From positions 62,001-126,000 of the forward strand of contig NZ_BCVZ01000006.1 of the NCBI RefSeq assembly GCF_001592005.1: a DNA stretch of 64,000 nt, read 5' to 3'. The notes below the pieces were generated by a model, which was given only the letters and a program-made list of their open reading frames with translations, was not told the origin of the DNA and did no database searches. Positions 26,822-36,850 of this stretch are shown piece after piece. The position numbers were made by a program, and so were the translations under genes. The first letter of the stretch is position 1. Each line of letters begins with the position of its first letter. This DNA comes from Bacillus sonorensis NBRC 101234 = KCTC 13918 (lineage in GTDB: Bacteria; Bacillota; Bacilli; Bacillales; Bacillaceae).

Positions 26822-27424
26822 GTGAAAGTGAAACGGGTTTTTGATCTTGTGTCAGCGATTGTTTTGCTTCTCGTTCTCAGTCCTGCCATGATCGTAACGG
26901 CTTGTGTTATCAGGTGGAAAATCGGCTCCCCTGTACTATTCCGCCAGACCCGCCCAGGTCTGAATGGCAAGCCGTTCACATTGTACAAGTTCAGAACGAT
27001 GACAGATGAAAGGGATGGGGCCGGAAACCTGCTCAGCGACGAAAAACGGCTGACAAAGACGGGCAGGCTGATCAGAAAAACGAGTCTTGATGAATTACCG
27101 CAGCTGATCAATGTCATCAAAGGCGACCTCAGCCTCGTCGGTCCGCGGCCGCTTTTGATGGAATATGTGCCCCTTTACACAAAACGGCAGTGGAGACGGC
27201 ATGAAGTCAGACCCGGTATAACGGGCTGGGCGCAAATCAACGGCAGGAATAAAGTGAAGTGGGAAGAGAAATTCGAACTTGATGTCTGGTATGTCGATCA
27301 CAGATCTTTCTTGCTTGATCTGAAAATCATTTTGCTGACGGTCGGCAAGGTGCTGAAGTCAGAGGGCGTCAGCCAGGATCACCATGTCACAGCCGAAAAA
27401 TTCACAGGGAGAAGGAATGCGTGA
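26822..27424 (+). CDS. epsL: Initiating sugar-phosphate transferase
   Basis: A 200-residue undecaprenyl-phosphate sugar phosphotransferase that loads the first sugar onto the lipid carrier. One N-terminal membrane helix ([19 protein letters not shown]) is followed by the bacterial-sugar-transferase domain with [26 protein letters not shown] and VGPRPL. GTG at 26822 is the chosen start because the family begins with a K-R-x-F-D motif and the length then equals B. subtilis EpsL. In the bacillosamine route this enzyme uses the product of EpsC, EpsN and EpsM. Confidence 0.92.
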   Translation: MKVKRVFDLVSAIVLLLVLSPAMIVTACVIRWKIGSPVLFRQTRPGLNGKPFTLYKFRTMTDERDGAGNLLSDEKRLTKTGRLIRKTSLDELPQLINVIKGDLSLVGPRPLLMEYVPLYTKRQWRRHEVRPGITGWAQINGRNKVKWEEKFELDVWYVDHRSFLLDLKIILLTVGKVLKSEGVSQDHHVTAEKFTGRRNA

Positions 27425-28050
27425 TGCAGAGCGTGATCATCATCGGCGCCGGCGGCCACGGCAAAGTCATTCGGGAGATCATCGAGGAGCTGCCGGATCA
27501 AGTGCTGGCCGGGATTCTTGATGACCGGTTTTCTGAGCTTCATGTTGAAAACGGCCTTTATAAAGGTCCCTCACATGCGGTGAAAGAGCTTGTCAAGCTG
27601 ATTCCTGGCGTGACATTTATCCTCGGCGTCGGAAAAAACGCCGTCAGAAAACGGCTGTTTGAGAGTCTCGGTCTCCCTCTTGAATGTTATGCAGTGCTCA
27701 TCCACCCGTCGGCCGTGGTCAGCAAAACGGCGCAGATACTAAACGGGACGGTTGTGATGGCGGGGAGCATCATTCAGGCCGATGCTTATATCGGCGCTCA
27801 CAGCATCGTCAACACAGGTGCGATCGTTGAGCATGACAACACGATCGGCGACTATGTCCATCTGTCGCCAGGAACGATTTTGACAGGAGGCGTGACTGTC
27901 AAAGAAGAGGCGCATGTCGGTGCGGGAACCGCTGTCATCCCGGGGAAAACGATCGGAAAGAGAAGCGTGACCGGCGCCGGTTCGGTGGTGATTGAAGACA
28001 TCCCGGACGATTCGACCGCTGTCGGAATACCTGCAAGAACAATCAAATAA
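27424..28050 (+). CDS. epsM: UDP-amino-sugar N-acetyltransferase
   Basis: A 208-residue left-handed beta-helix acetyltransferase of the PglD/NeuD type. The N-terminus QSVIIIGAGGHGKVIREII binds the nucleotide sugar; hexapeptide repeats follow from about residue 90 (IHPSAVVSKTAQI onward). It acetylates the 4-amino sugar made by EpsC and EpsN. ATG at 27424 shares its A with the epsL stop (TGATG), so translation is coupled; GTG one codon earlier is possible. Confidence 0.92.
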   Translation: MQSVIIIGAGGHGKVIREIIEELPDQVLAGILDDRFSELHVENGLYKGPSHAVKELVKLIPGVTFILGVGKNAVRKRLFESLGLPLECYAVLIHPSAVVSKTAQILNGTVVMAGSIIQADAYIGAHSIVNTGAIVEHDNTIGDYVHLSPGTILTGGVTVKEEAHVGAGTAVIPGKTIGKRSVTGAGSVVIEDIPDDSTAVGIPARTIK

Positions 28051-28072
28051 TCGCATAAAAAGGGTGAAAACA

Positions 28073-29218
28073 ATGAGTCAGAAAAAGCGAATTTATTTAT
28101 CGCCGCCGCACATGAGCGGCGAGGAGGAACGCTATGTAGCCGAAGCTTTCCGAACCAACTGGATCGCTCCCCTCGGCCCGCTTGTCGACGCGTTTGAAGA
28201 AAAGCTTGCCGCCTATGTAGGAGCGGCCGGCGGGGCGGCCGTCAGCTCGGGAACCGCGGCGATTCACCTCGCACTTAAATTGCTCGGAGTCGGAAAGGGC
28301 GATACGGTATTTTGCTCTTCCTTTACATTTGTCGCCAGCGCCAATCCCGTATTGTACGAGCAGGCTGAACCTGTTTTTATCGATTCGGAAAGGGATACAT
28401 GGAACATGTCTCCCCGGGCGCTTGAGCGGGCGCTGGATGAAGCGGAGCGCGCCAGGAACCTTCCGAAAGCCGTCATCGTCGTCAATTTGTACGGACAAAG
28501 CGCCAAAATGGACGAGATCACTGAAATCTGCGACAAATACGCGGTTCCCGTCATTGAAGATGCGGCGGAATCGCTCGGATCTGAATACAAAGGGAGAAAA
28601 AGCGGAACCTTTGGCCGCTTTGGCATTTATTCATTTAACGGCAATAAAATCATCACCACCTCAGGCGGAGGTATGCTTGTCAGCGATGATGAGGAGGCCT
28701 TGAAAAAAGCGAGGTTTCTAGCCTCCCAGGCGCGGGAGCCGGCCGTTCACTACCAGCATCAGAAAGCGGGCTTCAATTACCGGATGAGCAATGTGCTGGC
28801 CGGAATCGGCATCGCCCAGCTCGCCGTTTTGGATGACAGGGTCAAAGCGCGCCGCACCGTTTTTAAGCGGTATCAAGAGGCGCTTTCCGACATCGGCGGC
28901 ATCAGCTTCATGCCTGAACTCGGCATGTCAAACAGATGGCTGACGACGTTGACGTTTGACCATGAAAAGATACAAACATCACCCCGGGACATCATTGAAC
29001 AGCTCGCGCGCGAAAATATTGAAGCGCGCCCGCTATGGAAACCCCTTCACAGGCAGCCGCTCTTCGAAGGCGCCGCCTTTTATCCGCACGATGAAAGCGG
29101 CCCGGTTGCCGATGACCTTTTTCAGCGGGGGCTATGCCTGCCGTCCGGATCAAGCTTGACGCGCGAGGAACAAGACCGGATCATTCAGGTGATTGCCGAC
29201 CGGATCAACTATAAATGA
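28073..29218 (+). CDS. epsN: UDP-4-amino-sugar aminotransferase, PLP-dependent
   Basis: A 381-residue DegT/DnrJ/EryC1 aminotransferase. SSGTAAIHLALKLLG near residue 60 binds the cofactor phosphate; the PLP lysine is in YSFNGNKIITTSGGGM near residue 195, and an Asp before it in VIEDAAESLGSEYKG. It converts the keto-sugar of EpsC to the amino-sugar acetylated by EpsM. The ATG at 28073 follows AAGGGTG; the open frame upstream overlaps epsM and is not used. Confidence 0.92.
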   Translation: MSQKKRIYLSPPHMSGEEERYVAEAFRTNWIAPLGPLVDAFEEKLAAYVGAAGGAAVSSGTAAIHLALKLLGVGKGDTVFCSSFTFVASANPVLYEQAEPVFIDSERDTWNMSPRALERALDEAERARNLPKAVIVVNLYGQSAKMDEITEICDKYAVPVIEDAAESLGSEYKGRKSGTFGRFGIYSFNGNKIITTSGGGMLVSDDEEALKKARFLASQAREPAVHYQHQKAGFNYRMSNVLAGIGIAQLAVLDDRVKARRTVFKRYQEALSDIGGISFMPELGMSNRWLTTLTFDHEKIQTSPRDIIEQLARENIEARPLWKPLHRQPLFEGAAFYPHDESGPVADDLFQRGLCLPSGSSLTREEQDRIIQVIADRINYK

Positions 29219-29229
29219 GGTGTAATACA

Positions 29230-30204
29230 ATGACCAAAACCTATTCCATGGACAGCTTGAAAGAAAAGCTGGCGGAATTATCGGATGTCATTCCAACGCA
29301 TTCGTCAGTCGTTTACTTGGATTATCCCCTTTATGGGAATGTGGGCGATTTATTGATTATGAAAGGAACAGAGGCCTTTTTTAACGCCTACGGGATTCAT
29401 GTCCGTGAAAGGTGGAATGCGGAAAATTTCATACCGGGCCGCAAAATGCCGAAAGATGCGATTTTCGTCTGCCAGGGAGGCGGCAATTTCGGAGATTTAT
29501 ACCCTCACTTTCAGCAATTCAGGGAGCGGGTGATCGAGCATTATCCGAATAACCGGATCGTGATCCTTCCCCAGTCCATCTACTATGAAAATGAAGAAAA
29601 CATCAAGCGGACGAAAGATATATTGACAGCACACCCCGATCTGCACTTGTTTACGAGGGAAAAAGCATCCTTTCAATTTGCAAAACGCCATTTTCAAGGA
29701 ATGAAAAACATCAGGATGATGCCGGACATGGCTCATCAGCTCTGGCCGCTCGAGCCGGCAGAGAAGCCATCGGAGCCGGTGCTGCGCTTCATCAGAACGG
29801 ATAAAGAAGCCAACGAAAGCCTCCAGGAAGCGGGAGAACCGGATACATACGATTGGCCGGTGATGTTGTCTGACAGCGACAAACGCGGAATTAAACGGCT
29901 TCAAACATTAAACGCTCTTAATAAAAAAGCGGGGAATCTCCTGCCGATCGCCCATTATTGGAAGCGATATTCAGATCGCCTTGTCAACAAGTCGGTCCGT
30001 TTTTTCAGCCGGTATGAATCGGTCGTCACCTCAAGGCTCCACGGCCATATTTTATCGTGCCTGCTGCAAAAGGAAAACGTTGTGATCGACAACTCCTACG
30101 GAAAAAACGCGAACTATTACAATACATGGATGAAAGATATTCCGAACACAAAGCTCATTCAGGAAAACGGAGCGAAAACAGAAGAGCCGCCTGTTCTTGT
30201 GTAA
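29230..30204 (+). CDS. epsO: Polysaccharide pyruvyl transferase
   Basis: A 324-residue pyruvyl transferase paralogous to EpsI. It shows YPLYGNVGDLLIMKG near residue 35, CQGGGNFGDLYPHF near 80 and VTSRLHGHILSCLL near 270. ATG at 29230 lies eight bases after GAGGTG; the frame extends to 29215, where a codon overlaps the epsN stop. It is the last gene of the eps operon and is followed by a hairpin. Two pyruvyl transferases in one operon suggest two ketal sites or linked roles. Confidence 0.91.
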   Translation: MTKTYSMDSLKEKLAELSDVIPTHSSVVYLDYPLYGNVGDLLIMKGTEAFFNAYGIHVRERWNAENFIPGRKMPKDAIFVCQGGGNFGDLYPHFQQFRERVIEHYPNNRIVILPQSIYYENEENIKRTKDILTAHPDLHLFTREKASFQFAKRHFQGMKNIRMMPDMAHQLWPLEPAEKPSEPVLRFIRTDKEANESLQEAGEPDTYDWPVMLSDSDKRGIKRLQTLNALNKKAGNLLPIAHYWKRYSDRLVNKSVRFFSRYESVVTSRLHGHILSCLLQKENVVIDNSYGKNANYYNTWMKDIPNTKLIQENGAKTEEPPVLV

Positions 30205-30219
30205 CAGCCGGCTTTTTTC
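30187..30219 (+). terminator. Terminator at the end of the eps operon
   Basis: GCCGCCTGTT (30187-30196) and AACAGCCGGC (30203-30212), paired with one mismatch, are followed by six T. The left arm lies in the last codons of epsO. Confidence 0.7.
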
Positions 30220-30225
30220 CTTCTA

Positions 30226-30438
30226 TCATTGTCCTCGTTTTACTTGGTTATAAGCTTCATCCAAATGCTGAATCCGCTTTAAGACAACGGCGTTCTTTGT
30301 CAGCTGATCCTGTACAAGCGTTGACACGACAGAACGGTAATAGCTGTTCATTGCATGAATTTTCTCCTCGTTTGGATTCATGTCAATATGGGTTTTAAAA
30401 TTTTCTATGAAATATGGCACTGAAAATAACTCTGTCAT
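30226..30438 (-). CDS. yvfG: Conserved small protein YvfG
   Basis: A 70-residue, mostly helical soluble protein of unknown function, nearly identical in pattern to B. subtilis YvfG (72 residues): ELFSVPYFIENFKTHI at the start and HAMNSYYRSVVSTLVQDQLT in the middle. It sits convergent to epsO and divergent from sigL, as in B. subtilis. AAGGAGTG precedes the ATG. No partner or role can be inferred. Confidence 0.88.
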   Translation of the reverse strand: MTELFSVPYFIENFKTHIDMNPNEEKIHAMNSYYRSVVSTLVQDQLTKNAVVLKRIQHLDEAYNQVKRGQ

Positions 30439-30509
30439 ATAGAAAACACTCCTTTTTATGTCTATACGGTAAACAACCGATCGTGTAAACTAATAATGGG
30501 AGGGGAGAA

Positions 30510-31823
30510 ATGATGAAATTGCATGTGCAACAGCAGCAAACGGTAAAACTTCACTTGACGCAGGGGCTTACACAAGCAATCAGCATGCTTCAGTACACCT
30601 CGGCCGAGCTCAACAGCCGGATTGATGAGCTCTCAATGGAAAACCCTCTTATCGAACGGAAAGAACCCGACGTCCCCCGATCATTTTACCATAAAACAAA
30701 GCATCATTCGTACAGAGAACAAACGATTGTTCCAGAGGCCGCGGATCACCGCGAAACCTTAAAAAGCGCGCTGAAGCGGCAGGCGCTTGACCTGCATTTG
30801 TCAAGCCGCGAAAAGAGAATTTTCAGCTACTTGACTGAATCGCTTGATTCGAACGGCTATGTGACCGAAAAGCTGTCCTTTATCGCTTCCGAACTGTCTG
30901 TATCTTGTAAGGAGATAGAAGAAGTCCTGGCTAAGCTTCAGTCTCTTGAACCGGCCGGCGTCGGTGCGCGCTCTCTTCAGGAGTGCATTCTCATCCAGCT
31001 GCGGCGGCTGCCGGCACAGACGGATCAGGCGGAATTAGTCATTTCGCGCTATTTTGAGCTATTCGCAAAAAAGGCGTGGAAAGAACTTTCTGCGATAACG
31101 GACCTGTCTCTTGCAGAGCTTCAGAATGTTCAGGATATTGTCGCCGGATTGTCGCCGAGACCGGGGGCAGCGTATGACCATGATGAGCGTGATGTTTATG
31201 CCGAGCCTGATTTGATCATAGCCGCTGAGAACGGAAAATTGACCTTGGAGCTTAACACCCGTTCGTTTCCGGACATTCAGCTCAATGCGTACTACGAACC
31301 GTTTCTCTACAGGCGGACGAAGGATGAGGCGTCATCGTTTTTATCCGAGAAATACAGGCAGTGGAAATGGCTCGATCAAGCCCTCAGACAGAGAAGGGAA
31401 ACGATGACAAGAGTGATGAACGAGATCATGATTCGCCAAAAGGACTATTTTCTCAACGGACGAAACGATATTCAGCCGCTGACATTAAAAGAGGTGGCCG
31501 AGGCCCTCGGCATCCATGAATCCACGGTAAGCCGGGCGGTGAAGGGAAAAATGGTGCAAACCCCTTATGAACTATGCGAACTAAAACGATTTTTTTCGGC
31601 AAAAGTAAAGGATGAAAGCGCCGGCCATACGTCAAGCCATACAGTGAAAGCCCATCTTCGCCGGATGATAGAAGAAGAAAATAAAATGAAACCGCTTTCA
31701 GACCAAAAGCTTGCTGATTTATTGAAAGAAGCACACGGCATCGTCATTTCCAGACGAACCGTCGCCAAATACCGCGATCAAATGAACATATTGCCGTCTT
31801 CCGTCAGGAAACGGTATGAATAA
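30510..31823 (+). CDS. sigL: RNA polymerase sigma-54 factor
   Basis: A 437-residue sigma-54. The N-terminal activator-binding region is glutamine- and leucine-rich (QTVKLHLTQGLTQAISML). The core-binding region and HTH follow, with TLKEVAEALGIHESTVSRAV near residue 330. The C-terminal RpoN box reads ISRRTVAKYRDQM. It drives -24/-12 promoters, in B. subtilis the levanase, arginine/ornithine, acetoin and branched-chain amino acid operons. Two adjacent ATG codons follow GGGAGGGGAG; the first is given. Confidence 0.96.
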   Translation: MMKLHVQQQQTVKLHLTQGLTQAISMLQYTSAELNSRIDELSMENPLIERKEPDVPRSFYHKTKHHSYREQTIVPEAADHRETLKSALKRQALDLHLSSREKRIFSYLTESLDSNGYVTEKLSFIASELSVSCKEIEEVLAKLQSLEPAGVGARSLQECILIQLRRLPAQTDQAELVISRYFELFAKKAWKELSAITDLSLAELQNVQDIVAGLSPRPGAAYDHDERDVYAEPDLIIAAENGKLTLELNTRSFPDIQLNAYYEPFLYRRTKDEASSFLSEKYRQWKWLDQALRQRRETMTRVMNEIMIRQKDYFLNGRNDIQPLTLKEVAEALGIHESTVSRAVKGKMVQTPYELCELKRFFSAKVKDESAGHTSSHTVKAHLRRMIEEENKMKPLSDQKLADLLKEAHGIVISRRTVAKYRDQMNILPSSVRKRYE

Positions 31824-31825
31824 AA

Positions 31826-31855
31826 GCCTGCGGCACAGCCGCAGGCCCTTTTTTA
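31826..31855. terminator. Bidirectional terminator sigL / lutP
   Basis: GCCTGCGGC (31826-31834), loop ACA, GCCGCAGGC (31838-31846), then a T-run. It serves two convergent genes; the T-run reaches into the lutP stop region. Confidence 0.87.
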
Positions 31856-33544
31856 CGGAATCATCCATGACAAAGCGTGATGCTGTAAAAATGTGATGAT
31901 ACATACGAGGAACAAAAGGAATAAACTGTGCTTCAGTGTAAAGCGGAGCAGATCAGATTCTTTCCCAGCGAGTCCAACTGCCGCGCAGGCGACAGCGATC
32001 GATTGCGGCGAGATCATTTTTCCTGTGACACCGCCTGAAGAATTGGCTGCGACCGCAAGCACAGGCTCCATCCCAACCGATCCCGCCGTCACTTTTTGCA
32101 GGCTGCCAAACAGCAGGTTGGCTGAGGTATCAGACCCTGTAATAAAGACGCCGAGCCAGCCGAGCACAGGAGAAAAAAATGAAAACATCGCACCTGTCAT
32201 GGCCAGCGACATGCCGAGTGTCGTGCTCATGCCGGAAGAGTTGGTCACATACGCAAAGCCGACGACGAAAGCGATCGTCAACACGGGCTTTCTCAGTTCC
32301 TGCAGCGTTTCGATAAAAACGGCGCCCCACTCTTTCCATGAAACAGCCGTGACAAACTTTGTCAGGACAGCGGCAAGCAAAATCGCCGTTCCCGCTGACC
32401 CGAGCAGATCTAATTTATAAAGGGCTTCGAGCGGCTTTCCTGACCCATCAAGGATCTCGTTGTTCAAAAAAGGCACACCTGGAGCAAATGACAGGCGGCC
32501 GCCGATTTCGCTGATGAAAAGCAAGAACGGGTTTGCCCCTTGATAATGGCCTGTCAGCGCTTCTTTCACAGCGGGAATTCCCCATATGGAGACCATTGCG
32601 GTCAGCAATAAAAACGGGGTCCATGCTTTAAAAATCCGGCCCGCCGAATGCGCGCGCTCTTGTGTTTCCGGCTGCCCCGCTTGCACGGCTGCCGCCGCTT
32701 CCTTTTCGCCGGGAAATCTGAATGTCGTTTTCGGCTTCCAGAATTTCAAGAATACGGCGAGCGCAACAAGCGAAACGATGGCCGACAAAATATCGGGAAG
32801 CTCAGGCCCCAGGAAATTTGAGCTTACATATTGTGTGGCGGCAAAGGAAACACCCGATACCAAAATGGCCGGCAGCACTTCCAAAGACCTTTTGAAGCCG
32901 CTCATGATCACGACCAAATAAAACGGAATAAATACGGATAAAAACGGGAGCTGACGGCCGACCATTTTCGAAATGTCCATCGCGGGTATCCCTGTCGGAC
33001 CTTCGACCGCGATAATCGGTATTCCGATCGCGCCGAAGGCGACAGGCGCCGTATTGGCAATTAAACAAATGCCGGCCGCATATAAAGGATTGAATCCGAG
33101 TCCGGCAAGCAATGCGGCGGATATAGCGACCGGAGCTCCAAATCCGGCCGCCCCCTCTAAAAACGCCCCGAATGAAAACGCTATCAAAAGTGCCTGCAGG
33201 CGGCGGTCATCAGTGATCGACAGCACAGAGCTGCGAATGATTTCAAACTGGCCGGTTTTAACCGTAAGCTTGTACAAAAAAACCGATGTCACGATGATCC
33301 AGCCGATCGGCAAAAGACCGTACACCGCGCCTTGCGAGGCGGACATGACGGCTTTTTCGGCAGGCATGCCGTAAACGAAAACAGCCAGAACAAGCGCGAT
33401 CAGCAAGGTTGTCAAACCGGCTGTATGCCCTTTCATTCGTTTGATGGCCAAAGCCCAGAAAAAATACAAAATCGGTATGAGCGCTGCAATTGAAGAGAGC
33501 AGCAAATTGTTCCCCAGCGGAGTGTAATCTTGAGTCCATCCCAT
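31853..33544 (-). CDS. lutP: L-lactate permease
   Basis: A 563-residue membrane protein of the LctP/LldP lactate permease family with about 13-14 hydrophobic segments. Family-typical strings are FGAFLEGAAGFGAPVAISAALL near residue 125 and NSSGGVTGKMISPQSIAVAC near residue 510. It imports L-lactate for oxidation by LutABC. It is divergent from lutR, and a LutR-like half-palindrome lies 54 bases upstream of its start. Gene order sigL-lutP-lutR-lutABC agrees with B. subtilis yvfH-yvfI neighbourhood. Confidence 0.93.
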   Translation of the reverse strand: MGWTQDYTPLGNNLLLSSIAALIPILYFFWALAIKRMKGHTAGLTTLLIALVLAVFVYGMPAEKAVMSASQGAVYGLLPIGWIIVTSVFLYKLTVKTGQFEIIRSSVLSITDDRRLQALLIAFSFGAFLEGAAGFGAPVAISAALLAGLGFNPLYAAGICLIANTAPVAFGAIGIPIIAVEGPTGIPAMDISKMVGRQLPFLSVFIPFYLVVIMSGFKRSLEVLPAILVSGVSFAATQYVSSNFLGPELPDILSAIVSLVALAVFLKFWKPKTTFRFPGEKEAAAAVQAGQPETQERAHSAGRIFKAWTPFLLLTAMVSIWGIPAVKEALTGHYQGANPFLLFISEIGGRLSFAPGVPFLNNEILDGSGKPLEALYKLDLLGSAGTAILLAAVLTKFVTAVSWKEWGAVFIETLQELRKPVLTIAFVVGFAYVTNSSGMSTTLGMSLAMTGAMFSFFSPVLGWLGVFITGSDTSANLLFGSLQKVTAGSVGMEPVLAVAANSSGGVTGKMISPQSIAVACAAVGLAGKESDLLRFTLKHSLFLLFLVCIITFLQHHALSWMIP

Positions 33545-33597
33545 CTCCTAAAATCCCCCTTTGTTCTTCAAACAGGCCTGTCCAAATCCAGAATAAG

Positions 33598-33608
33598 ACA
33601 TCTGATGA
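33598..33608. promoter_or_regulatory. Putative LutR operator upstream of lutP
   Basis: ACATCTGATGA differs at one position from the palindrome TCATCnGATGA that occurs intact upstream of lutA. A FadR-type GntR regulator is expected to bind such sites. Confidence 0.6.
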
Positions 33609-33764
33609 CATGATGACAGGACCAATTATTTAGCATTATATTTCTGAATGTTACAAATTACAATCATTTTTTTGCATGACGTCCCGGCTATATGTTCAAT
33701 CTGAAAAGAACGGTATAATAAGAAAAATAAGCACCATGCCCAGTCTGTTGATGAGGTGAAAAAA

Positions 33765-34490
33765 TTGAAATATAAGCAAATCAAAACGAAAAAAATATAT
33801 GAAGAAGTAGCTGAAGCACTGCTTGAAACCATCAAAAACGGAGAGCTTCAGCCGGGGGATAAACTGGATTCCGTCCAAGCGCTGGCCGACAGCTTTCAAG
33901 TCAGCCGCTCCGCAGTCAGAGAAGCCCTTTCCGCCTTAAAAGCGATGGGAATTGTCGAGATGAAGCAGGGGGAAGGCACTTATGTGAAAACATTCGAGCC
34001 TGAACAAATCTCAGTTCCTCTTTCCGCCGCCCTGCTGATGAAAAAGCAGGATGTCGCTGAGCTGCTCGAAGTACGCAAGATTCTCGAGATCGGCGCAGTA
34101 GCGGGGGCTGCGCAAAAACGGACAGAAGATGACTTGGAGCACATGCGAGCGGCGCTTGAAGACATGAATCTCGCCGACGGGAACGGCGAGCTCGGCGAAA
34201 AAGCCGATCTTGCGTTTCATTTGGCGCTGGCCGGGGCTTCTCAAAACGATTTGTTAAAAGGCCTGATGAACCATGTCTCATCCCTCCTGATCGAAACGAT
34301 GAGAGAAACGCGGAAAATCTGGCTGTTTTCTAAAAAAACCACAGTAAAGCGGCTTTACGAAGAGCATGAAGCGATCTACCGGGCCGTGAAAGAGCAAAAC
34401 GGGAAAAAAGCCGAACAGGTGATGCTTGAGCACCTGACAAACGTGGAAACGGTGCTGGCTTCATATTTTGAAGAAACAGGCGTTGACTGA
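33765..34490 (+). CDS. lutR: GntR/FadR-family repressor of lactate utilisation
   Basis: A 241-residue regulator with an N-terminal winged helix (LDSVQALADSFQVSRSAVREALSAL, residues ~30-55) and a C-terminal FCD helical ligand domain from ~85. LutR represses lutABC and lutP in the absence of L-lactate. TTG at 33765 is preferred: GAGGTG lies six bases upstream and it yields MKYKQIKTKKIYEEV, the homologue's beginning. GTG at 33756 falls inside the ribosome site. Divergent from lutP. Confidence 0.91.
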   Translation: MKYKQIKTKKIYEEVAEALLETIKNGELQPGDKLDSVQALADSFQVSRSAVREALSALKAMGIVEMKQGEGTYVKTFEPEQISVPLSAALLMKKQDVAELLEVRKILEIGAVAGAAQKRTEDDLEHMRAALEDMNLADGNGELGEKADLAFHLALAGASQNDLLKGLMNHVSSLLIETMRETRKIWLFSKKTTVKRLYEEHEAIYRAVKEQNGKKAEQVMLEHLTNVETVLASYFEETGVD

Positions 34491-34505
34491 GGGAATATCG
34501 ATTGA

Positions 34506-34530
34506 AAAGCAGACGATTGTCTGCTTTTTT
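34506..34530 (+). terminator. lutR terminator
   Basis: AAAGCAGAC (34506-34514) pairs with GTCTGCTTT (34519-34527), followed by further T's. Confidence 0.85.
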
Positions 34531-34622
34531 ACATAGGACTCAGGCTGAAAACTGAGGAGAAACCCCTTTCAAAAAATGTTCACAAGGTGTAAGATGAAAA
34601 AAGAGATTTTTTTACATCCAAG

Positions 34623-34633
34623 TCATCAGATGA
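34623..34633. promoter_or_regulatory. LutR operator upstream of lutA
   Basis: TCATCAGATGA is a perfect FadR-type palindrome 34 bases before the lutA start, well placed to block the operon. Confidence 0.78.
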
Positions 34634-34666
34634 CCTGACTATTCAGGTTGGGGAGAGGGGATCAAG

Positions 34667-35383
34667 ATGAAAGTTTCATTGTTTATCACGTGTTTGGTTG
34701 ACATGTTTCAGACAAATGTCGGAAAAGCAACCGTTGAGCTGCTGGAACGGCTGGGATGTGAAGTGGATTTTCCCGAAGGCCAGGTTTGCTGCGGCCAGCC
34801 GGCATACAACAGCGGGTATGTCAAAGACTCCAAAAAAGCGATGAGACGGATGATTGAAACGTTTGAATCGGCTGAATACGTCGTCAGCCCTTCCGGATCA
34901 TGCGCTTTTATGTTTAAAGAGTATCCGCACGTATTTCAGGATGAGCCTGCATGGGCGGAAAAGGCGCAGCGTCTTGCCGACAAAACGTATGAATTGACGG
35001 ACTTCATCGTCAATGTCCTGAAAGTGGAGGACGTGGGGGCAAGACTTGAGAAAAAGGCGACTTATCATACTTCCTGCCATATGACAAGGCTTCTGGGCGT
35101 AACCGACGCGCCGATGAAGCTGCTGCAGAATGTGAAGGGGCTTGAATTCACACCGCTGCCGCGCAAGCATGACTGCTGCGGATTCGGAGGAACGTTTTCG
35201 GTGAAAATGTCGCAAATCTCGGAGCAGATGGTCGATGAAAAAGTGGCTTGTGTTGAAGAAACGGCCGCAGATGTGCTAATCGGGGCTGACTGCGGCTGCT
35301 TGATGAATATCGGGGGGCGGATCGGCAGAAAGGAAAAACCGATCCAGGTCATGCACATTGCTGAGGTTTTAAACAGCAGATAA
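34667..35383 (+). CDS. lutA: L-lactate oxidation iron-sulfur protein LutA
   Basis: A 238-residue protein with two cysteine-rich CCG domains ([13 protein letters not shown] near residue 40 and [11 protein letters not shown] near residue 167), the fold of heterodisulfide-reductase subunit B and GlpC. With LutB and LutC it oxidises L-lactate to pyruvate in an iron-sulfur complex. ATG at 34667 follows GGGGAGAGGGG. First gene of lutABC; in B. subtilis the operon is also repressed by SinR. Confidence 0.94.
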   Translation: MKVSLFITCLVDMFQTNVGKATVELLERLGCEVDFPEGQVCCGQPAYNSGYVKDSKKAMRRMIETFESAEYVVSPSGSCAFMFKEYPHVFQDEPAWAEKAQRLADKTYELTDFIVNVLKVEDVGARLEKKATYHTSCHMTRLLGVTDAPMKLLQNVKGLEFTPLPRKHDCCGFGGTFSVKMSQISEQMVDEKVACVEETAADVLIGADCGCLMNIGGRIGRKEKPIQVMHIAEVLNSR

Positions 35384-35422
35384 CACATCCGGTCATTTCA
35401 CAGATAGAGGGGGACGATGGTC

Positions 35423-36850
35423 ATGGCAATGAAGATCGGAACACAAAATTTTAAAGATCGCGTGTCAAAAGGGCTTGAAAATGATTTTATGAGGGGGGCC
35501 GTTTCAGGCGCCCAAGAACGGTTGAGAGCCCGGCGGCTTGAGGCGGCGGAGGAGCTTGGCAACTGGGAAGAATGGCGCTCGCTCGCCGAAGAAATCAGGC
35601 AGCACGTTTTGGAAAACCTTGATTATTACCTTGAGCAGCTTGCCGAAAATGTCGCCAAAAGAGGCGGACACGTATTCTTCGCGGAAACCGCCGAGGAAGC
35701 GTCAAGTTACATACGCGATGTCGTCAAAAAGAAAAACGGCAAAAAGATCGTCAAATCAAAATCAATGGTAACGGAAGAAATCAATATGAACGAAGTGCTC
35801 GAACAAGAAGGCTGCGAGGTCGTTGAAACTGATTTGGGGGAATACATCCTGCAAATCGATGACCATGATCCGCCGTCACATATCGTGGCGCCGGCGCTTC
35901 ATAAAAACAAAGAACAAATCCGCGACGTTTTTAAAGAACGGCTTGATTATCGCCGCACGGAAAAGCCGGAGGAGCTTGTCATGCACGCCAGAGCCGTGCT
36001 CAGGAAGAAGTTTTTGGAGGCGGATATCGGCATTACAGGCTGTAATTTCGCGATTGCTGATACAGGCTCCGTCAGCCTTGTCACAAACGAAGGGAACGGG
36101 CGCCTTGTCACGACGATTCCGAACACGCAGATTACCGTCATGGGGATGGAGCGGATCGTCCCGTCCCTCGACGAATTTGAAGTGCTTGTCGGAATGCTGA
36201 CCAGAAGCGCCGTCGGCCAGCGGCTGACAAGCTATATTACGGCGTTGACAGGGCCGAGGCTGCCTGATGAAGCGGACGGGCCGGAAGAATTTCATCTCGT
36301 AATCGTGGATAACGGCCGTTCGAAGATTCTCGGAACAGAATTTCAATCCGTCCTTCAATGCATCAGATGTGCGGCCTGCATCAACGTCTGTCCGGTTTAC
36401 CGCCATGTCGGCGGTCATTCCTACGGTTCGATCTATTCGGGTCCGATCGGGGCGGTACTATCTCCGCTGCTCGGCGGATATGACGACTACAAAGAGCTGC
36501 CTTACGCATCATCATTATGCGGGGCTTGCACGGAAGCCTGTCCGGTGAAAATTCCTCTTCATGAACTGCTCTTAAAGCACCGCCAGCGCATCGTTGAACA
36601 AGAAGGCCGCGCTCCGGTTTCCGAAAAGCTGGCGATGAAAGCCTTCGGTCTGGGAGCATCGACACCGGCGCTTTATAAAATGGGCTCAAAATGGGCGCCT
36701 GCGGCTATGAAGCCGTTTCAGCAGGGCGAAAAAATTACGAAGGGTCCGGGGCCGCTCAAACAGTGGACGCAAATCCGTGATTTTCCGGCACCAAACCGCT
36801 CCAGATTCCGCGACTGGTTCCATGACAGACAAAAGGGGGAAGACAGATGA
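35423..36850 (+). CDS. lutB: L-lactate oxidation iron-sulfur protein LutB
   Basis: A 475-residue LUD-domain protein with two ferredoxin-type 4Fe-4S motifs, [16 protein letters not shown] near residue 310 and [12 protein letters not shown] near residue 363. The N-terminal part holds the lactate-utilisation domain ([20 protein letters not shown]). The start at 35423 (MAMKIG) is best spaced from AGAGGGGG; ATG 35417 is too close to it. It overlaps lutC by four bases. Confidence 0.94.
   Translation: MAMKIGTQNFKDRVSKGLENDFMRGAVSGAQERLRARRLEAAEELGNWEEWRSLAEEIRQHVLENLDYYLEQLAENVAKRGGHVFFAETAEEASSYIRDVVKKKNGKKIVKSKSMVTEEINMNEVLEQEGCEVVETDLGEYILQIDDHDPPSHIVAPALHKNKEQIRDVFKERLDYRRTEKPEELVMHARAVLRKKFLEADIGITGCNFAIADTGSVSLVTNEGNGRLVTTIPNTQITVMGMERIVPSLDEFEVLVGMLTRSAVGQRLTSYITALTGPRLPDEADGPEEFHLVIVDNGRSKILGTEFQSVLQCIRCAACINVCPVYRHVGGHSYGSIYSGPIGAVLSPLLGGYDDYKELPYASSLCGACTEACPVKIPLHELLLKHRQRIVEQEGRAPVSEKLAMKAFGLGASTPALYKMGSKWAPAAMKPFQQGEKITKGPGPLKQWTQIRDFPAPNRSRFRDWFHDRQKGEDR

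Noticed and set aside
13587-30204. eps operon as a novel polysaccharide cluster
   Set aside because: All fifteen genes match the known B. subtilis epsA-O in order and type; interesting but described.
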